From contig JAYGXS010000002.1 in NCBI GenBank assembly GCA_036362985.1, positions 7,951,640 through 8,015,639 of the forward strand: DNA of 64,000 nucleotides, read 5' to 3'. The stretch comes from Ligula intestinalis (taxonomy: Eukaryota; Platyhelminthes; Cestoda; Diphyllobothriidea; Diphyllobothriidae). Shown one piece after another: positions 44,836 through 57,644 of the stretch (positions are counted from its first letter, which is position 1; each line of letters starts with the position of its first letter). The position numbers were made by a program, and so were the translations under genes. The notes beneath the pieces are model-generated. The model was not told the origin of the DNA. It did not search any database and saw nothing but the letters and a program-made list of their open reading frames with translations.

Positions 44836-45306
44836 GTGCAGGCATTTTGCGGCCCCTTGGAACCCGAGATCAGCCGCTGACGCATTGCGCCTATAGCCTC
44901 TAAGGCCTGCGCGCCCACTGCTTCCTAGGGGTAGGCGCCAACTGACCTGGACCGACGCGCACACACGCCTCAGCTTGACCGCGCGCTCACGCTAGCCAGC
45001 CTTCGCTCATCTCAAGGCCACCCCACGACCTAGTCTAGACATCAGCTGCCTGATTAGTCGTCGTAACAAAGCATGCGCCAGCGATTCCTGATGCTCTAGT
45101 CACTCCGGAATCTACGCTCTGGCACCCGGACTGCGGTCTTCCAAGAGTCAAAACTCTTTCCATCTATTCTCCTATTCTTCTGCAGAATATACTATTCCTA
45201 ACAATCTGGCTTTCCCACCGTCTTTTCTATCCTCGCCTAAAGAAATCACGGGCCTGGAAGATCGTAGCTGTTAGGGTTAACCTTCTTAGCATTAATACCT
45301 GTCGAT
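44836..45306 (+). mobile_element. Interspersed family A copy (subfamily with GACGCGCACA block)
   Basis: Matches 47045-47508 almost throughout (TTGGAACCC, GATCAGCCGCTGACG, CTAGCCAGCCTTCGC, CACTCCGGAATC). The first bases are eroded (TGTGCAGG for TGTAGTGG). Ends CCTGTCGATA. Confidence 0.7.
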
Positions 45307-45469
45307 AGTCCCACGCCGTCCGCCTCACTGCAACGCATGGAATCTGCGAATACTGATACTGTAAGCTGACTGTCCGAAACCGTAAATCTAAAATCCACCA
45401 GGCACACATAATTAATAGGACATGCTGGGCAGATTTCAATGATGCATTTGACCTAACTGCGAAAAACTC

Positions 45470-45560
45470 GGAGAACTCGGTGGGAAGTGAGCCCACGGCA
45501 GAAAGAGGACCGCTTGAGTACATTAAGTGCTCTAGGCAATTGAGCTATCCAAGCTTTGGT
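45470..45560 (-). mobile_element. tRNA-like SINE head
   Basis: Minus strand: GGATAGCTCAATTGCCTAGAGC (A-box region) and GTGGGCTCACTTCCCAC (T-arm, perfect stem). Longer than a normal tRNA, so SINE-like; no matching body was recognised. Confidence 0.5.
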
Positions 45561-45881
45561 ACATTCGTTAGTCGATGCCAATTTTTCAGTGCTTTGTAAT
45601 CAAATGGGGATTGGAGATCGAAGAACAGGTAGGGACGATTTTAGCAGTGTACTCAACGTGACGTTAGCGACTGAGCTCACCTTACCGGTTGAATGTTTAC
45701 CCCACGTGTGATTAATTCCTCGGTTTGGCGAGGACATGATGCCGATCGAGGTGTTGAGTTTTCATGGGTGAGCCGTAGCCATTTGCGGCTCCGGGTCAAG
45801 CTGACACGTCAGTTTGACACAACAACAATAAGAATGGGCATATATTATTAGCGGCGAGGACAAGGCAGACTGGAATGGCCT

Positions 45882-46370
45882 TATCGCACTAGGTAAGGCT
45901 AAACATGTTAACCCTAACAGCTACAATTTTCCAAGCCCGTAGTTTCTTTAGGTGAGGAGAGAAGACAGCGGGAAGCCAGTTTGTTAGAAAGAGTGTATTC
46001 TGCAGAAGGATAGGAGAATAGATGCAAAGTGTGTTGACGCACGGTCTAGTGTGTCCGTTCCCTATTCGGGTCGGTTCCACCTTGAGGCTTGAAGGCAGAC
46101 ACCGCATTGATCTCTTTGTCGCACGGATTGAGACCAACCTACTAAATGAGATCAGTCATCTAAAGTGGGAACCTCATTGGACAGATTGAGGTCAAGCCAG
46201 TGTTGGTTGAAGCCAGAATAGGGGAAACTTGGTGCGTGTGTTTGGGTGCGCGTCGGTTGCATCTGGCAGCCGTGGCGATCACCCATTCGATTGCATATGC
46301 CTCGAGGCACGCGGGAAAGTTGCTTGCACGCGAGGTCCTCAGCTCTTAGCGACCTTGTCTGTGACGTGAA
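45882..46370 (-). mobile_element. Interspersed family A, inverted copy
   Basis: TTATCGCACTAGGTAAGG, GTTAACCCTAACAGCTACAA and CATGCCTCGAGGCACGCGGG landmarks. It runs into an S1 SINE at about 46375, losing CCACTACA. Confidence 0.65.
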
Positions 46371-46374
46371 GGTA

Positions 46375-46820
46375 AGGAAGGCGTGGGGCCGCCGTCAGCC
46401 AGTCATACCCAGACCTAAGTGGTGTCCCACACGAGCCTTGAACTCGCGACCTTTTCAACCAGATTGCAATGCCTTTACTATTGAGCGACGAGCTCGTCGT
46501 CTTGCCGGTTTACGTCGGGAGATACTGATACTGGTTGATGAATGTTCACCGACAGCTAACGAAACTCACTTTTTCCGCTCTGCCTTAGGCCTCATTTCTT
46601 GGGTCCTGACAGCAGCCGCATTAGCTAGTAGTCTTAGGCAGATAATATTGCCGGCAAAGAAGAGGGAAACCGGAATGGCCATTTCTGGCTTTTTAGTCGT
46701 CATCAGCCAGTCTGCCTATACTGCTAGTCGCTACACCTGCTGTCAGGGCTCGAGAAGTGAGGTCCATGGCAATGCAAAACCAGTGATCTCCGTTAGCGGT
46801 CGGTGAACGTTCATCAACCA
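46375..46820. mobile_element. Inverted pair of SINE S1 pieces
   Basis: 46375-46700 is S1 on the minus strand (T-arm GCGAGTTCAAGGCTCG near 46440, tail complement GGGTCCTGACAGC). 46705-46820 is an S1 tail on the plus strand (GCTGTCAGGGCTCGAGAAG, TTAGCGGTCGGTGAACGTTC). The tails face each other through a CAGCCAGTC junction. Confidence 0.6.
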
Positions 46821-47044
46821 GTAGCAATAATAATAACAGGAGCAGTAACAAGAAGAAATACCAAAATAGTAGAACGTTTGATGGAACAATTCGTAGAAGT
46901 GCATTTCGTGGGAAAACATTGACAGGGCAATACACACATTTCTACAGTAATACACCGCTATGTCAGAAACAAGGCCTTACTCCGCCGCCTCACTTGCTGA
47001 GCTAAGAGATAAACCGGAGAACGAGCTCGCCCTTATGAGAAACA

Positions 47045-47508
47045 TGTAGTGGCCTTTTGTAGCCACTTGGAACCCAAGATCAGCCGCTGACGTATGGTGC
47101 CTTTAGCCTGCCTGCGCGCCCACTGCTTCCTGGGGCTAGGCGCTAACTGTTCTTGACCGACGCGCACATGCGCCTCAGCGTGACCGCGCGCTCACACTAG
47201 CCAGCCTTCGCCCATCTCAAGGTCGCCCAACGACAACTTCTAGATATCGGCCGCCTGATTGGCCATCGTAACATGCGCCAGCGAGTTATGATGCTCTAGT
47301 CACTCCGGAATCGACGCCATGGCAGCCGGACTGTGGTCTTTCGCGAGTCAAAATTCTTTCCATCTATTCTCCTATCCTTCTGCAGAATATGCTAGTCCTA
47401 ACAATCTGGCTTTTCCACCATCTCTCTCTCTCTCATTATCTAAAGTAACCCTGGGCCTGGAAGATCGTAGCTGTTAGGGTTAACCTTCGTAATCTTTACA
47501 CCTATAAA
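47045..47508 (+). mobile_element. Interspersed family A, full-length copy
   Basis: TGTAGTGG at 47045. End GGTTAACC, ACACCTAT. AAACA on both sides is a possible short target duplication. A (TC)n stretch lies near 47427-47438. Confidence 0.7.
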
Positions 47509-47631
47509 CACTCTGCGAATATACGGCTTTCATGTGAAGCTTATTACTATATGTATAGAGGAACGTCCGCCAAAATCGGAAGTGCTATCGGGGAATCTAT
47601 GTTAACAGAGAAAACCCTTGTCACTACGAAC

Positions 47632-47994
47632 TTTGGGCCTGGTTCCTTTGAGGACGAGAAGGCAGTGGAAAGCCAGATAGTGAGGAATAGCTGCTTCTAT
47701 ACAAAAGGAGGGGAAGTTGAGCATAGGTAGGAGGAAGTCGACTGTCGGACGAGCGTAGGGCTGCGCCCGAGTGGGGCAGAATTCGAAGTCCTAGTCTGGC
47801 GGCTGTCATCTCAGTGGCCACCGAAAGCGGTCTTCGTCTTAGCCAGCCACGAAGGTGATTGGTCAGACTGGGAGAGGCATAAGATGCGCGCATGCGTAGG
47901 GTCCGTGCGAGACAAGCACCCGGCTGACCCCAGAGGTGTGCCGAGAACTGCAGTCACGTGACCTCATGCAGGCGTGGCCTAACAGGTCACTACA
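47632..47994 (-). mobile_element. Interspersed family A, inverted copy
   Basis: GGGCCTGGTTCCTTTGAGGA at the left, CACTACA ending at 47994. Internal CAGTCACGTGACC. Confidence 0.65.
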
Positions 47995-50095
47995 GTGTTA
48001 AAGGTTGAGAAGAAAGCCTTATTTCTCCCACTGCGTTTTTGAGGTGGTTGAGCAAGCGAACTTCTACATCTTCGCCTACACGTTGTTAAAGTGCACAAGT
48101 ATCCACCTAATAAGATAAGACTAGTGTTCTCAAGCACTTCACTGCTTCGCCTCGAAGGTAAGGATAGACTTCCCTTTCAGATCTCTTCAGTGTGCATCTA
48201 CGTCTTTATATTGGTCAAACAACGAGGCGCCTCTCCAAGCTGCTGCGACACACCATCGTGCCTGATTAAACTAAGGCCTATTAAAGTAAATCTTCAGTGT
48301 AATTTTGGTTCACTAAGTTAACAGCGGTCACCGGGTAGACGTCATCCACGCCTTCCGAGTCATCTATAAAGTGCCGACATAATACCAATTTCTCGCGTCG
48401 GCGGATACCTGTGACGGCAGACGCAGTCGCCATAGGGCTGAGTTACCCCTGTTTGTGCGCAAATTAGGCGTTTATCCAGGCTCCAAGGTACCGCTGGCGG
48501 AAACTTGTGGGCTTTTGAAAGAAAGCCATCATTTTTTGCTGCTCCGCATTCGCATTTAGGTTTCCTATACACACATCGGTTGGCATATTACGCCTTATGA
48601 ACCGAATTTTACACCTCCTTGTTTCATCGAACTACAACAAGAAAGCTATAAGGCTAAGTCTAAAGAGGGACTTCTCAATTTCACCTTTCGTTTGATTTTC
48701 TGTCGAATGTATGAACGGGTGTTTGTGTTTACCCGTGTTTATTTTACGGTCGAGGGTCTACCCACGAGCCAATTAATCCTATCTGTCCGAGACTACCAGT
48801 TCCGGAGTCTGTAAATATCCACATGGGAATGACTGAAGGATGCAGCCTAGCTTCTCATTATCAGACTGTTTAACGGCCTACAAAATTTTCAGGTTGACGA
48901 ATGCCGGGGGCAATCTGCGTGTGAAAAATTGCAGACAAATCAATTAAAAAAGTAAAGGTTGATTATGGAAGGAAAGATGGGTGCACTATGTTTACGTGCG
49001 GTGATAGAGTATAAACCAATCTAGATTCTCACTCTTTCTCACACAGACAACTGGATTACCGACCCGGCCGCATGCCAAAAGCATAAGGCCTAGAGAGGTT
49101 CGTCAGGAAGGGGCTCAGTGTGGTGTTTACACTCATTGACACGTCAAAAGGTGTGGTGGGGTTTTCCTCCCAGGCTGAATTGCGAGCTACTGCCCTTTTT
49201 AGCGGACGAGGGAACTATTCATTTCAGGCGGTAGCTTCCCGTAGTAAGCAAGCACAGTAGTTGTTTACCACAAGGAACCCGTTTTTCTCACGTTTATTTT
49301 TTATCTGAGTGATGGCTTCACTTTTTTTTCGGACAGCAGACAGTGTGCTCTTTTCGAGGTTGCGTGGCTTCCTTGGTAGCGTACATCACCATAATCGCCC
49401 CCCCCATTCTTCTTAATTGCTGTTTCTAACCCGTTGACAATGTGATGACTTCTGACAGTTGATTGGCCTATGGCCACTATACTTATCTTCCGTTTGATTC
49501 CTTCTTCTCCCCTCTGAAGATGGACTCCTGTAAGATTTTGGAAGCTCAGGACAATACACCAATTAATCCGGTGCGCGACACATCTTCTTCCTTCTCCCTG
49601 CAATTACCTGGAACGCGAACGTTTTCATTCATTTATAACACCTGTTGTAACCTTGCGTTTTCAGTTATCACCTGCGCCGCCACTGTTAAGACCTTGTGTG
49701 TTCCTATGTTAGCACCGGTTATGTCCCCCAGTTACGTGTTAAGAAGAAAACGCAGAACGGGATAGCAGATAGTACTTTACTGTCACGCGGCCAACTACGT
49801 CTTGGCAAAGCTACAATGCGTTCGCCAAATTCGTCTTCTGAAGTACACATTACTTATATTCTACTTATTTTAAATGAGTAGACGTGTATTAATACTATTT
49901 AGAATACACAACGGCTGCTCGCTTTTCGTCTGCAACATGGTTGTGCACCGACTGATGATTGGTAGAAGTTAGAAGCTATAGCGGCATTAAGTAAGGAAAT
50001 ACTTTACAGCCAAATAGTATTTCATCCTCCACTATCTGACACTATGTGCCTATCTCAGACTGCTGGGAAGACGCGGAAAATGTCTGTACAGTAGA
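47995..50095. other. Non-coding stretch, nothing recognised
   Basis: The 100-codon minus frame at 49603-49301 and shorter frames at 48091-48572 show no domain I recognise and no convincing splice sites. Poly-C at about 49399. Confidence 0.4.
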
Positions 50096-50097
50096 GC

Positions 50098-50345
50098 TTT
50101 GGGTGACGAGCAGCTCCATCTACGGGCATTTCAGGTAACGAGCGAGTCACGCAAAGAAAGTTTGTTTCGATTGACGGACTTCAGCTGAGTTAACGAATTG
50201 TCAGTGCGTGTGTGTGTGTGTGCCTGTGTCCGCCGTGGAGTCTTGCTCTCAGGGCGTAGGTCCTCGATCGCCTGCAGTTAGTCAGTGAACTGATCCAGTT
50301 TGATTGGCCACGTTTTGCAAGACGAGTGTTTCACGTGACACGCTT
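50098..50345 (+). repeat. Repeat family D, short copy
   Basis: GGGTGACGAGCAGCTCCATC, a GTGTGTGTG run, GAGTCTTGCTCTCAGGGCG, and TTGATTGGCCACGTTTTGCAAGACGAG match 60735-61040 and 62240-62345. It lacks the ~1.2 kb and the MITE present in the long copy. Confidence 0.65.
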
Positions 50346-50935
50346 GGTGCTGGAAGAGATTTAGCTCGTTAACCTAGGTTCTGTTGTATGCTATTCGTTC
50401 TCCTGACGTCCAGCTTTTTTCCTTCCTACCCGGAACCGGATCTTAAAATGGCAGTTGCAAGGGTTTTATCTATTAACTTAATTTAACTTAGGGCTTTGAG
50501 TTTAAGTTAGCAGTTTGGGAAATTGGTTCTGGATATTTAAAAAAAACGTCTTAGGTAACATTGCTGTTTTAACTCTTTTCTTTACAGAGCCCTTGCTCTA
50601 CCGTTGCCTTTCGCTCACTCACCTCTTACCATCAAGCCCATATTGTCGGTGTAGTGGCCCCCTAGTGCCACTGTGCGAACTTGTGAACGGCGCCACCATC
50701 GCTGACTCATTTTGCCTTCGCTCGCCAAGCTTGCAGTTACGGTGGCTGTCCGTCACACGATCCTTTCCGAGCCACCCGCATTGTCTGTCTCTTAGTCGGG
50801 TCAATGACACACGTCTTAGAGCTAGCCCTGTGAGCTATAGCCAATCCGTGCGCACCAGTTCCCGATTGGTTGCAAGAACCAAGGCTTCCTGGAACCTCAC
50901 GGGAGTGGTCTCGGGGTGAGCTCATAGAGGCATGG

Positions 50936-51251
50936 TGTTAGGGCTAACATGATTAACTCTAACGACTGTGAGCTTCCAGGCCTGATTCCTTAGGCGATGA
51001 GAGAGAAGTCTTGGGAAGGCCAGAGTAGAATGAAGAATATATTCCTTACAGAATGAATTGGAGAGGAGGCAGTGGGAAAATGACTATCAGACGCCCGCAC
51101 AACTGCAAGCCAGCGGATGGTGTCTGAAGTAAGATCTTCTCGGCAGTCGTCACATGAGGGCCTGTGTGAGTCGGTCTGTGATTGGCTGTTACAGAGACCG
51201 GAAAACAGCGAGCGCTCCAAAAGTACACTTCGTCTTGAGCTAGTCACTACA
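50936..51251 (-). mobile_element. Interspersed family A, inverted copy
   Basis: GGCTAACATGATTAACTC, GGCCTGATTCCTTAGGCGATG and CACTACA at 51251. The preceding 50360-50500 has a weak, diverged family A end. Confidence 0.65.
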
Positions 51252-51514
51252 AGCTGTTCTCGCGGCCGTCAATGCGACCACCCACCTCTGTTGCCGTTGG
51301 TCCGCCTAACACGACTGCCGTTCACTGCTCGTGCGTTTACCTCACATGTCGGCTCTCCAGCCCTGTGACTCCAATGGGTATTTTTTGCTTCGCACGATTG
51401 ACCGGACAGAAATCCCGAGGGCCCACCCACCTCGTGCCGGAGGTAATAAACTTAAAACTCAACCTTCGCTCTTCGTCTAAAACTTTACTTCTAGCTGATT
51501 AAATGTAAGTTAGC

Positions 51515-51745
51515 GATTAATTCCAGAGGAAATTAGTAAGCAACAAGTTCAGAAATTGAGTATCTAGCAGAAACCATTAGGGGAGCACTAGGGGGCACAT
51601 TTGTGAGCCGAACTCCCGGCAGTTGTGTCATGCAACGGCAAAATATCGGCAAACCAAGTGTGGCTGGGCTTTTAGCTAGTACCTGTGCTGTCAGTAAAGT
51701 GTAACTTTTAAACCCAAACTGTAAAGGCTGACACATGACTGGTGA
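51515..51745 (+). mobile_element. Decayed monomer of the hammerhead tandem repeat
   Basis: Aligns with the array unit: CAGAAATTGAG, GGCAGTTGTGTCATGCAACGG, GGGCTTTTAGCTAGTACCTG and CTGTCAGTA. The ribozyme core is destroyed: CTGATGAG reads TTGTGAG, CGAAAC reads GCAAAC and GTC reads GTG. Single unit, not tandem. Confidence 0.65.
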
Positions 51746-51769
51746 GTACAATGGCTGCCTCCGGCTTCT

Positions 51770-53155
51770 GAATCAGAAGACCTCACGTTGCCGACTCATC
51801 GTACTTCGATGGTAGAATGCCGAAGTCCTTCCGGATTATAAGGACTTATTAATAACAGGCTTTGATACGACTGTTTGACCTGCCATTTACTTCAACCCTG
51901 AGAGTTGTCCGCGGAATCCAGTTCAAGGACCACGAGAGTGGCTGCATCTCAGAAACGGAGCGAAACGTGCAGTCTCGATTGCACGAAGGTCAAGGGTTGC
52001 AGATGGAATATGAACCTTCAAGAGCAACTTGCCTAGGCCGATTGCTCACATCTTTGACTTGCATAAGGGGACTAATAATGGCCGGAACAGTTCAGAGGCA
52101 GCATGACACCAACCGGACGTATTTTCCTGATGGCGGTTCAATTTACCCACATATTGGTGTTCCCTTATTGCTAGGTCTTGTATTATTACGCCCACGAAGA
52201 ACGCGATATGGAGAAATCAGATCCGACCATTACGAAGACTCCAGGTGATCTTAGCCAACGAATAAGCCAGTTATCCATCATGTTCACAGCTTCCTCAGAC
52301 GTCTGCATGCGCAAAAAGTTGTCAGGCAGGCAAATGACTCCTAGTCCTATTGTCCTGATCAGGTGGGGACAAGCAATAAGCTCAAGGAAAATCAAAAATC
52401 AAACTGAGACTGAGCTAAGTGAAACTAGGCTTGTGTACTTGATGCAATTCAGCTTTCAAAAGTTTTTGAAGTAGCATGGTCGAAAACTTGAGGGTTCTCA
52501 AATCAGAAAGCATTAATGACAGATGGCTGAGGCAAAGCGTTTTCACGCAGTACCTTAATCGGTTTCAGCAAGTGCTCTCACCAGGCAAGTAGTAACCGAA
52601 TTACATCCGCTTGGGCTTCGTCCAGCGGCGACCAGCCGGTGAAAAGAGAAATATTGACTATAGCAGTTATGCGATGACGCACAAATACAACGGTGTTAAA
52701 ACACTACCAAAGGTCAAAAAATATGTCCGTGACTCGAAGGATAAATACAGGAACTCGGGCATCTAAGCGTCCGATTAGTTAGACACGAGTACATGGAAAA
52801 GTTCATAAGTTGCTGTCTCCGTACGCGCCGACGAGAGAAAAGAAGGGCAGGACCATTAATTCTTTGGAATATAGGGAGTACAGCCGAGTCGACGACTGCA
52901 ATGTTTGATGTGGGTACCTCCATCGACCATCAACTACCGACAGTTGGACCGTCACTCCCGCCGATGTCCACCACGAGCTTCAGCAGACTGAAGCAATGCG
53001 GTGACTCCCGCGGGATTAAACTGAAAGTAGACTTGCGGAGAACCTACCCCACTCCCTTACCACTCCCACGCTTGAAGCCAGTGTCAAGAAAGAATCGAAA
53101 AGACCAGAGATGGGGTAGGGCGCAGGCGGCTGGCGCGACTGAAACGCAATACGAG
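51770..53155. other. Non-coding stretch, nothing recognised
   Basis: Frames up to 128 codons (51862-52248) without domains or splice context. Confidence 0.4.
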
Positions 53156-53157
53156 TA

Positions 53158-53470
53158 CTAACAGCACACCTTGCTAGGTAGACTCCCGACTGGGAGCGCC
53201 ATAAAGGCCACATTAAGAGGCCATTGAGCCTGACCTTCAGCCCGCAATAAGACACTGCACACAACATGATACACACTGGGCCGACTGTGGTGTCCAAGTT
53301 GTCCCATCAGTTGGCAACCCTCCAAGCCATGGCTTCTAGCGCACCGTGATAGCTTCAAGCGTATCACATTTTTTACTGAAGAAAGAAATGCGCTGGGGTC
53401 GACCCCACTTTCTCCCCTACGGCTAGCAACAGGCTGCCGCCTAGCTGATCGGTCGCCTGAGGTGGGATGG
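53158..53470 (-). repeat. Repeat family C, inverted copy
   Basis: GACTGGGAGCGCCATAAAGGCC, ACATTAAGAGG, GGCAACCCTCCAAGCCATGG and GGTCGACCCCACTTTCTCC are the complements of blocks at 61255-61575. A short related piece (AAAGTCAGGCTGCAATGG) is near 35208. Non-coding, boundaries uncertain. Confidence 0.6.
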
Positions 53471-53479
53471 GCGCTGTGC

Positions 53480-54790
53480 TGAAAAGGAAAGCAAGCCGGC
53501 AATGAGCATTTGAGAGCGGGTTTTGCAGGGAGGAACCACCAGCTACCAGAGTCATGCACATGCACTGGACGCAGGTCAGCAATCTGAAGTGGTTTATCGG
53601 ATTCCATGCCATGACTGTGCTTGCCAGACATCACGGTGATTCGGTTCACGAATACGCGAACATGAAGGGCCGATTCGGAGAGGCCACCAGCTGTCCCAAG
53701 CCGCCACCCAGAGTCTGGAAGCAGATCATGGGTTCGATACCTCGAGGACCGGCAATAAGTAGGACGCAACGTGCTGGAGACAGAGAGTTCTAGCAGCAAG
53801 TCCGCAAACTGAATAGACGCCTCCTGCCTTGCCGCCAGATGGCACGTCCCCGTTTTCTGCCAAGGATGTGCAAACCCACCGCATCATGAGACCGCTGCCG
53901 GTCGGGCAGCCTGATTCCGGTCCCAGTCAAGCATGCGCACAGCTGCCCTCACCGCGTGGTTCAACCAAAAAAATGTTCATGTGTACGTGCGCTTTCCTAG
54001 CGCGTGATACCGACCCTCTTTATGGGTCCTACGCCATAGACTGGTGCAGTTGCTGTCGTGGAGATTGTATGTTTTCCCGCTTTGCATTATAAAGAGTATT
54101 GCATGGGTCGGAGTTCAGTTCCATTTCTTCGGTCCGATTAATTATCTTCTGTACACCCGCGACCCTCAGCAAACGTTAGCCTTTATTCCATTGTTTTATC
54201 ACTTTAAAACTGGCAAGACATATAATCTACAAAAAAGAGGGATCTCACTTACTTAACAGAGACCTTTTCATATTCAGTCTCATTTGGAGTGTTGCATAAT
54301 TTTGCTACGGTGTTATTCGGACCGTTGCCTAAAACCCATTCATTTACCAATAACACTTCTTGCACACAATTAAGGGAGTGAGAAAATAAAAAAAAGTTGG
54401 GTATCCCTGCGGATACAGAATCATGAGTAACTTCAAAAGTTCGGACGGTAGGACATATACATTTCTTTCCCTCATGTCAACCAGCAACGGACTGTTGATG
54501 ATCGTGGCAGGTTCTCTTGTTTTCGTCCCCTTCTCGGCAGACTCGGCAATCAGCAAGAGCGTATCATGGTCGCATCTCCAGTCCTTCAGTGATGATCTCG
54601 TGACCTCTACGGTCCCCTGTTAGTTGCTACCCTTAGCATACCGGCGAAGCCCGGGATAGACTCACGCGTCTGCATTCTAATCAGCAAGACAGTCCTACCC
54701 CGAGGATATTTTCCTCTCAAAAGTGTCAGTTCTTTCCTTTTAAGATCCCACCAATCGCATTCAAACTTTCATAGTTTCAGAAAAATGCCC
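53480..54790. other. Non-coding stretch, nothing recognised
   Basis: No supported gene. The minus frame 53799-53158 overlaps repeat C and is not considered coding. Confidence 0.4.
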
Positions 54791-54796
54791 CAGGAC

Positions 54797-55320
54797 CAGG
54801 CAAAAAAGGCCTTCCTAGTGTCCCCTGTCTTTGCTGGTAATGTCCTTCTGCCTATATCCTAGCTGCCTAGCGGTGGAGGCTCGATAGAGAGAGAGCTCTA
54901 ATGGCAGTATGGGGGGACGAGTAAGTCCTCTGGCAGATCGGTGTACGCGTCTATGCCACTGTATATTCCCGATCTTATACCAGCTAGACCGTGGGCTCAT
55001 AGCTCAACTGTTAGGACGTTCGCCCTGACGGGAGAGATCGCGAGTTCAAATCTCGGTGTGGCAGCAATTTCCACGGCCATACTGGTGTTGGGTATCACTA
55101 GCCGATGACGCTTAACAAGGCAGAAAAGGCCGTCCAAGTTTCCCCTGTCTTTGCTGGTAATGTCCTTCTGCCTACATCCTAGCCGCCCAGCGGTGGAGGC
55201 TCGAGAGAGAGATCCAATAGCAATATGGGGGGACGAGTGGGTCCTCTGACAGACAGAAAAGGCCTTCCTAGTGTCCCCTGTCTTTGCTGGTAATGTCCTA
55301 CTGCCCCAGGATTTTATTTC
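54797..55320 (+). mobile_element. tRNA-derived SINE, family S2, with repeated bodies
   Basis: A tRNA-like head at about 54993-55070 (A-box CATAGCTCAACTGTTAGG, T-arm GCGAGTTCAAATCTCGG) is followed by a body starting AGAAAAGGCC with CCCCTGTCTTTGCTGGTAATGTCC. The body occurs three times in direct orientation, at about 54797-54935, 55120-55250 and 55254-55310. So a SINE has inserted next to, or recombined with, other copies. Confidence 0.7.
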
Positions 55321-55324
55321 ACTG

Positions 55325-55885
55325 TCTGCTCTTTTTGCTTTTGTCGCACCTGCTGGTTCGTGCAATTTGGCAGCTGCAAAAATGCAGAGTACTAATGAAT
55401 GTATAATAAGATGTATGTTATTGCACTACTAGTAATAAATGAGTAGTCGTGTATGTTTACTATTTTCAACCAAGCCTGGTGACGGTATTCCTTTTATGAG
55501 AGCAACAACCCGTCTCTCTTAAAAGAAGTGCCGTCAACAGTCTCCTACGCCAAGCGCAGACAGACTGCTCTGACGAAGAAACTTACCGAATCGAGCTAAC
55601 TTATCTCTTTTATTTGTTTTCACGCAATGGTTACCCCCGAGTCTTTATACGCTGATGCATGAAACAGCAACAACAACGCGACGAAAAGGAACCAGATGGT
55701 TCCCCTCAAGCGCCCAAAACAAATACATGGTGAATCCTCGCTTATATAAGGAATGTGTCTGAACATGTCGAAAGGCACTTGCGGAAACACCAAACAAAAG
55801 TGGCACACAAACCGATGACGACTTTACGCACCCAGCTTGTACACCCTAAGAACAGGGTTGGCTAACTTGATGAGAAAGGACTCAT
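55325..55885. other. Non-coding stretch, nothing recognised
   Basis: Short frames only, upstream of a PLE fragment. Confidence 0.4.
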
Positions 55886-55889
55886 CTAC

Positions 55890-56240
55890 AAAATCCCATG
55901 CGGAGGTTGTGCTACTTTATATTGTGGCCAAACAGGATGATCCATCTCAATAAACATCCACGAGCACCAATTGGCCGTGAAGAGACGTGACCATTTGTCC
56001 GAAGTGGCTATGTGTTGCCTCGACACAGGACACATCGTTGCATGGGATAAAACACGCATCGTCGGAGTTCGCCTCTCCAAAAATGGCCGATAATTTCTTG
56101 AGGCCATGCACTCAGACGACTCATGCATCAACCAGCACATGGTATTTCTTCATAGTATTTATGAACACTTCAAATAACGGTGGAAGAGAGAAAGGCGGCA
56201 GGACACAGACTGACAGAGGTCAGACCTACCAATCAAGTCT
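55890..56240 (+). pseudogene. PLE GIY-YIG fragment
   Basis: Reads IPCGGCATLYCGQTG (the YIG motif as YCG), stop, then HEHQLAVKRRDHLSEVAMCC, DTGHIVAWD, TRIVGVRLSKNGR, stop, FLEAMHSDDSCINQH. Two stops interrupt an otherwise continuous frame. It belongs to the PLE type with the HEHQLAVKR motif, related to the 37.1 kb fragment. Confidence 0.7.
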
Positions 56241-56244
56241 CACC

Positions 56245-57640
56245 CCCACATAACTATTAATTTCTCCGCACGTTTGAAATTTTTATTTTTCAGTGCAGAT
56301 TTCCTGTTAGTTCGAAGACGAGCATGGGGGGAACCAGATTCGAAAATTCACTCATTTAAATTACGTTATATCCCAAAGAACACCTTCTTCAAATTAAAAT
56401 TTCTCGGGATGCGTGTTTGCCAAGATGAACTGAACTGGAATAGAAACCTCCCCCCGTAATACAGATTGTCTTGCATTAAGTTCCGGGTAGATTACAGTTA
56501 TGGTTTTGGTTAGTGCTGGGCTGGACTGGAGTTATTGTGCCAAACTGCCTTTCCGCTACAAAGTTCGAAATACGTGCACTTTCCACCATCATTTGTTGGA
56601 TTGCTCAACTAACACTGCGATCCCAATATTTTTTTTCAACGCATTCAGACTAAGTGCGATGCAAAGCTTTGAAGACTGGTGTGTTTGCAAAAAAGAGATA
56701 TAAAAGTTCTTTGGGAAGGTTTTCCTTCAAATCGCTTTTCTTGGGATGTCTGCCTTCAAATATAAAAGTTTCCACACTGATGCCGACCAGGTGGAGAAAA
56801 GCCGAAGGGACAGCAAGAGAACGATAAAGGGAAGGAGAAGCAATAAGAATGTTGATCGCTTATGTCTGCTGCTGGCAATTTTAACATAAATATTTGAGAG
56901 TCGAAAAACAGTGTGAGATTTTGTCTGCCTAAAAGATTTAAAATAGGAAGAACTGGAATCCAGCAGCTGTCCGAACAAGCCCTTCCATGTCTCAACCAAT
57001 CAGAACGTTTTAGGTGTCGCGAGGCGCACTCTTAGCTTATCAGACTAAGCTTTTGAGTAAGGGCAATGGTTGTTTAAAACATCACCGCAATTTACTCGAC
57101 ATAATTAATTACTTGTCTCGTTGCATATTTCATTAACCTTATTTTCATTTAATTTTTAAAAAAGACTACCTCCGCCCCCTGCTTTACAAATTAAGGCATT
57201 TACTTACATTTCGCTGATATTTTCTCGTTTGTTTGATTGCAAATCAACTGACCATATAGGCTCCCGGATACTGCTGTTCACCTCCATTTCAGTCAACTCA
57301 TTGTGGCCGATTCGCGGCTATTATTTGCTCAGTTCTTGCTTCCTGGTAGTTGTACTTGCTCCTTTGTCCCCTGGTTTAATCTTATTTTTATCGCGGCGGT
57401 TTATTGAATTGCCTTCGATTTGCTTATACTTACTTGAAGTTTATTATTTTAATTATCGCGAGTTTTTTCGTTGCTTTAAATTAGGTTTTTTTTAAAAATA
57501 ATTTTGCCTTTTACTTACTACTTTTATGCGCTCTGCTTTTTATTTTTTTATTTTCCATGATGCGCCCCACGCTTATAGCGCCTATTACTACCGGTCCCAT
57601 ATTACACAATCTTGCAGTTTTTATTACTGTGGTGTTATGT
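56245..57640. other. AT-rich non-coding stretch
   Basis: No gene supported. A T-rich region at 57120-57560 may be retroelement 3' sequence. Confidence 0.35.
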
Positions 57641-57644
57641 ATAA

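Noticed and set aside
48300..48600. Possible decayed PLE reverse transcriptase (HFIDD-like motif on the minus strand)
   Set aside because: Only a few residues resemble the catalytic motif and the surrounding blocks do not follow.
49301..49603. 100-codon minus-strand ORF as possible exon
   Set aside because: No family recognised, and the upstream sequence lacks a convincing acceptor or continuation.
53158..53799. 213-codon minus-strand ORF
   Set aside because: Its second half is repeat family C, which is also found at 61.3 kb in another frame context. No recognisable domain.
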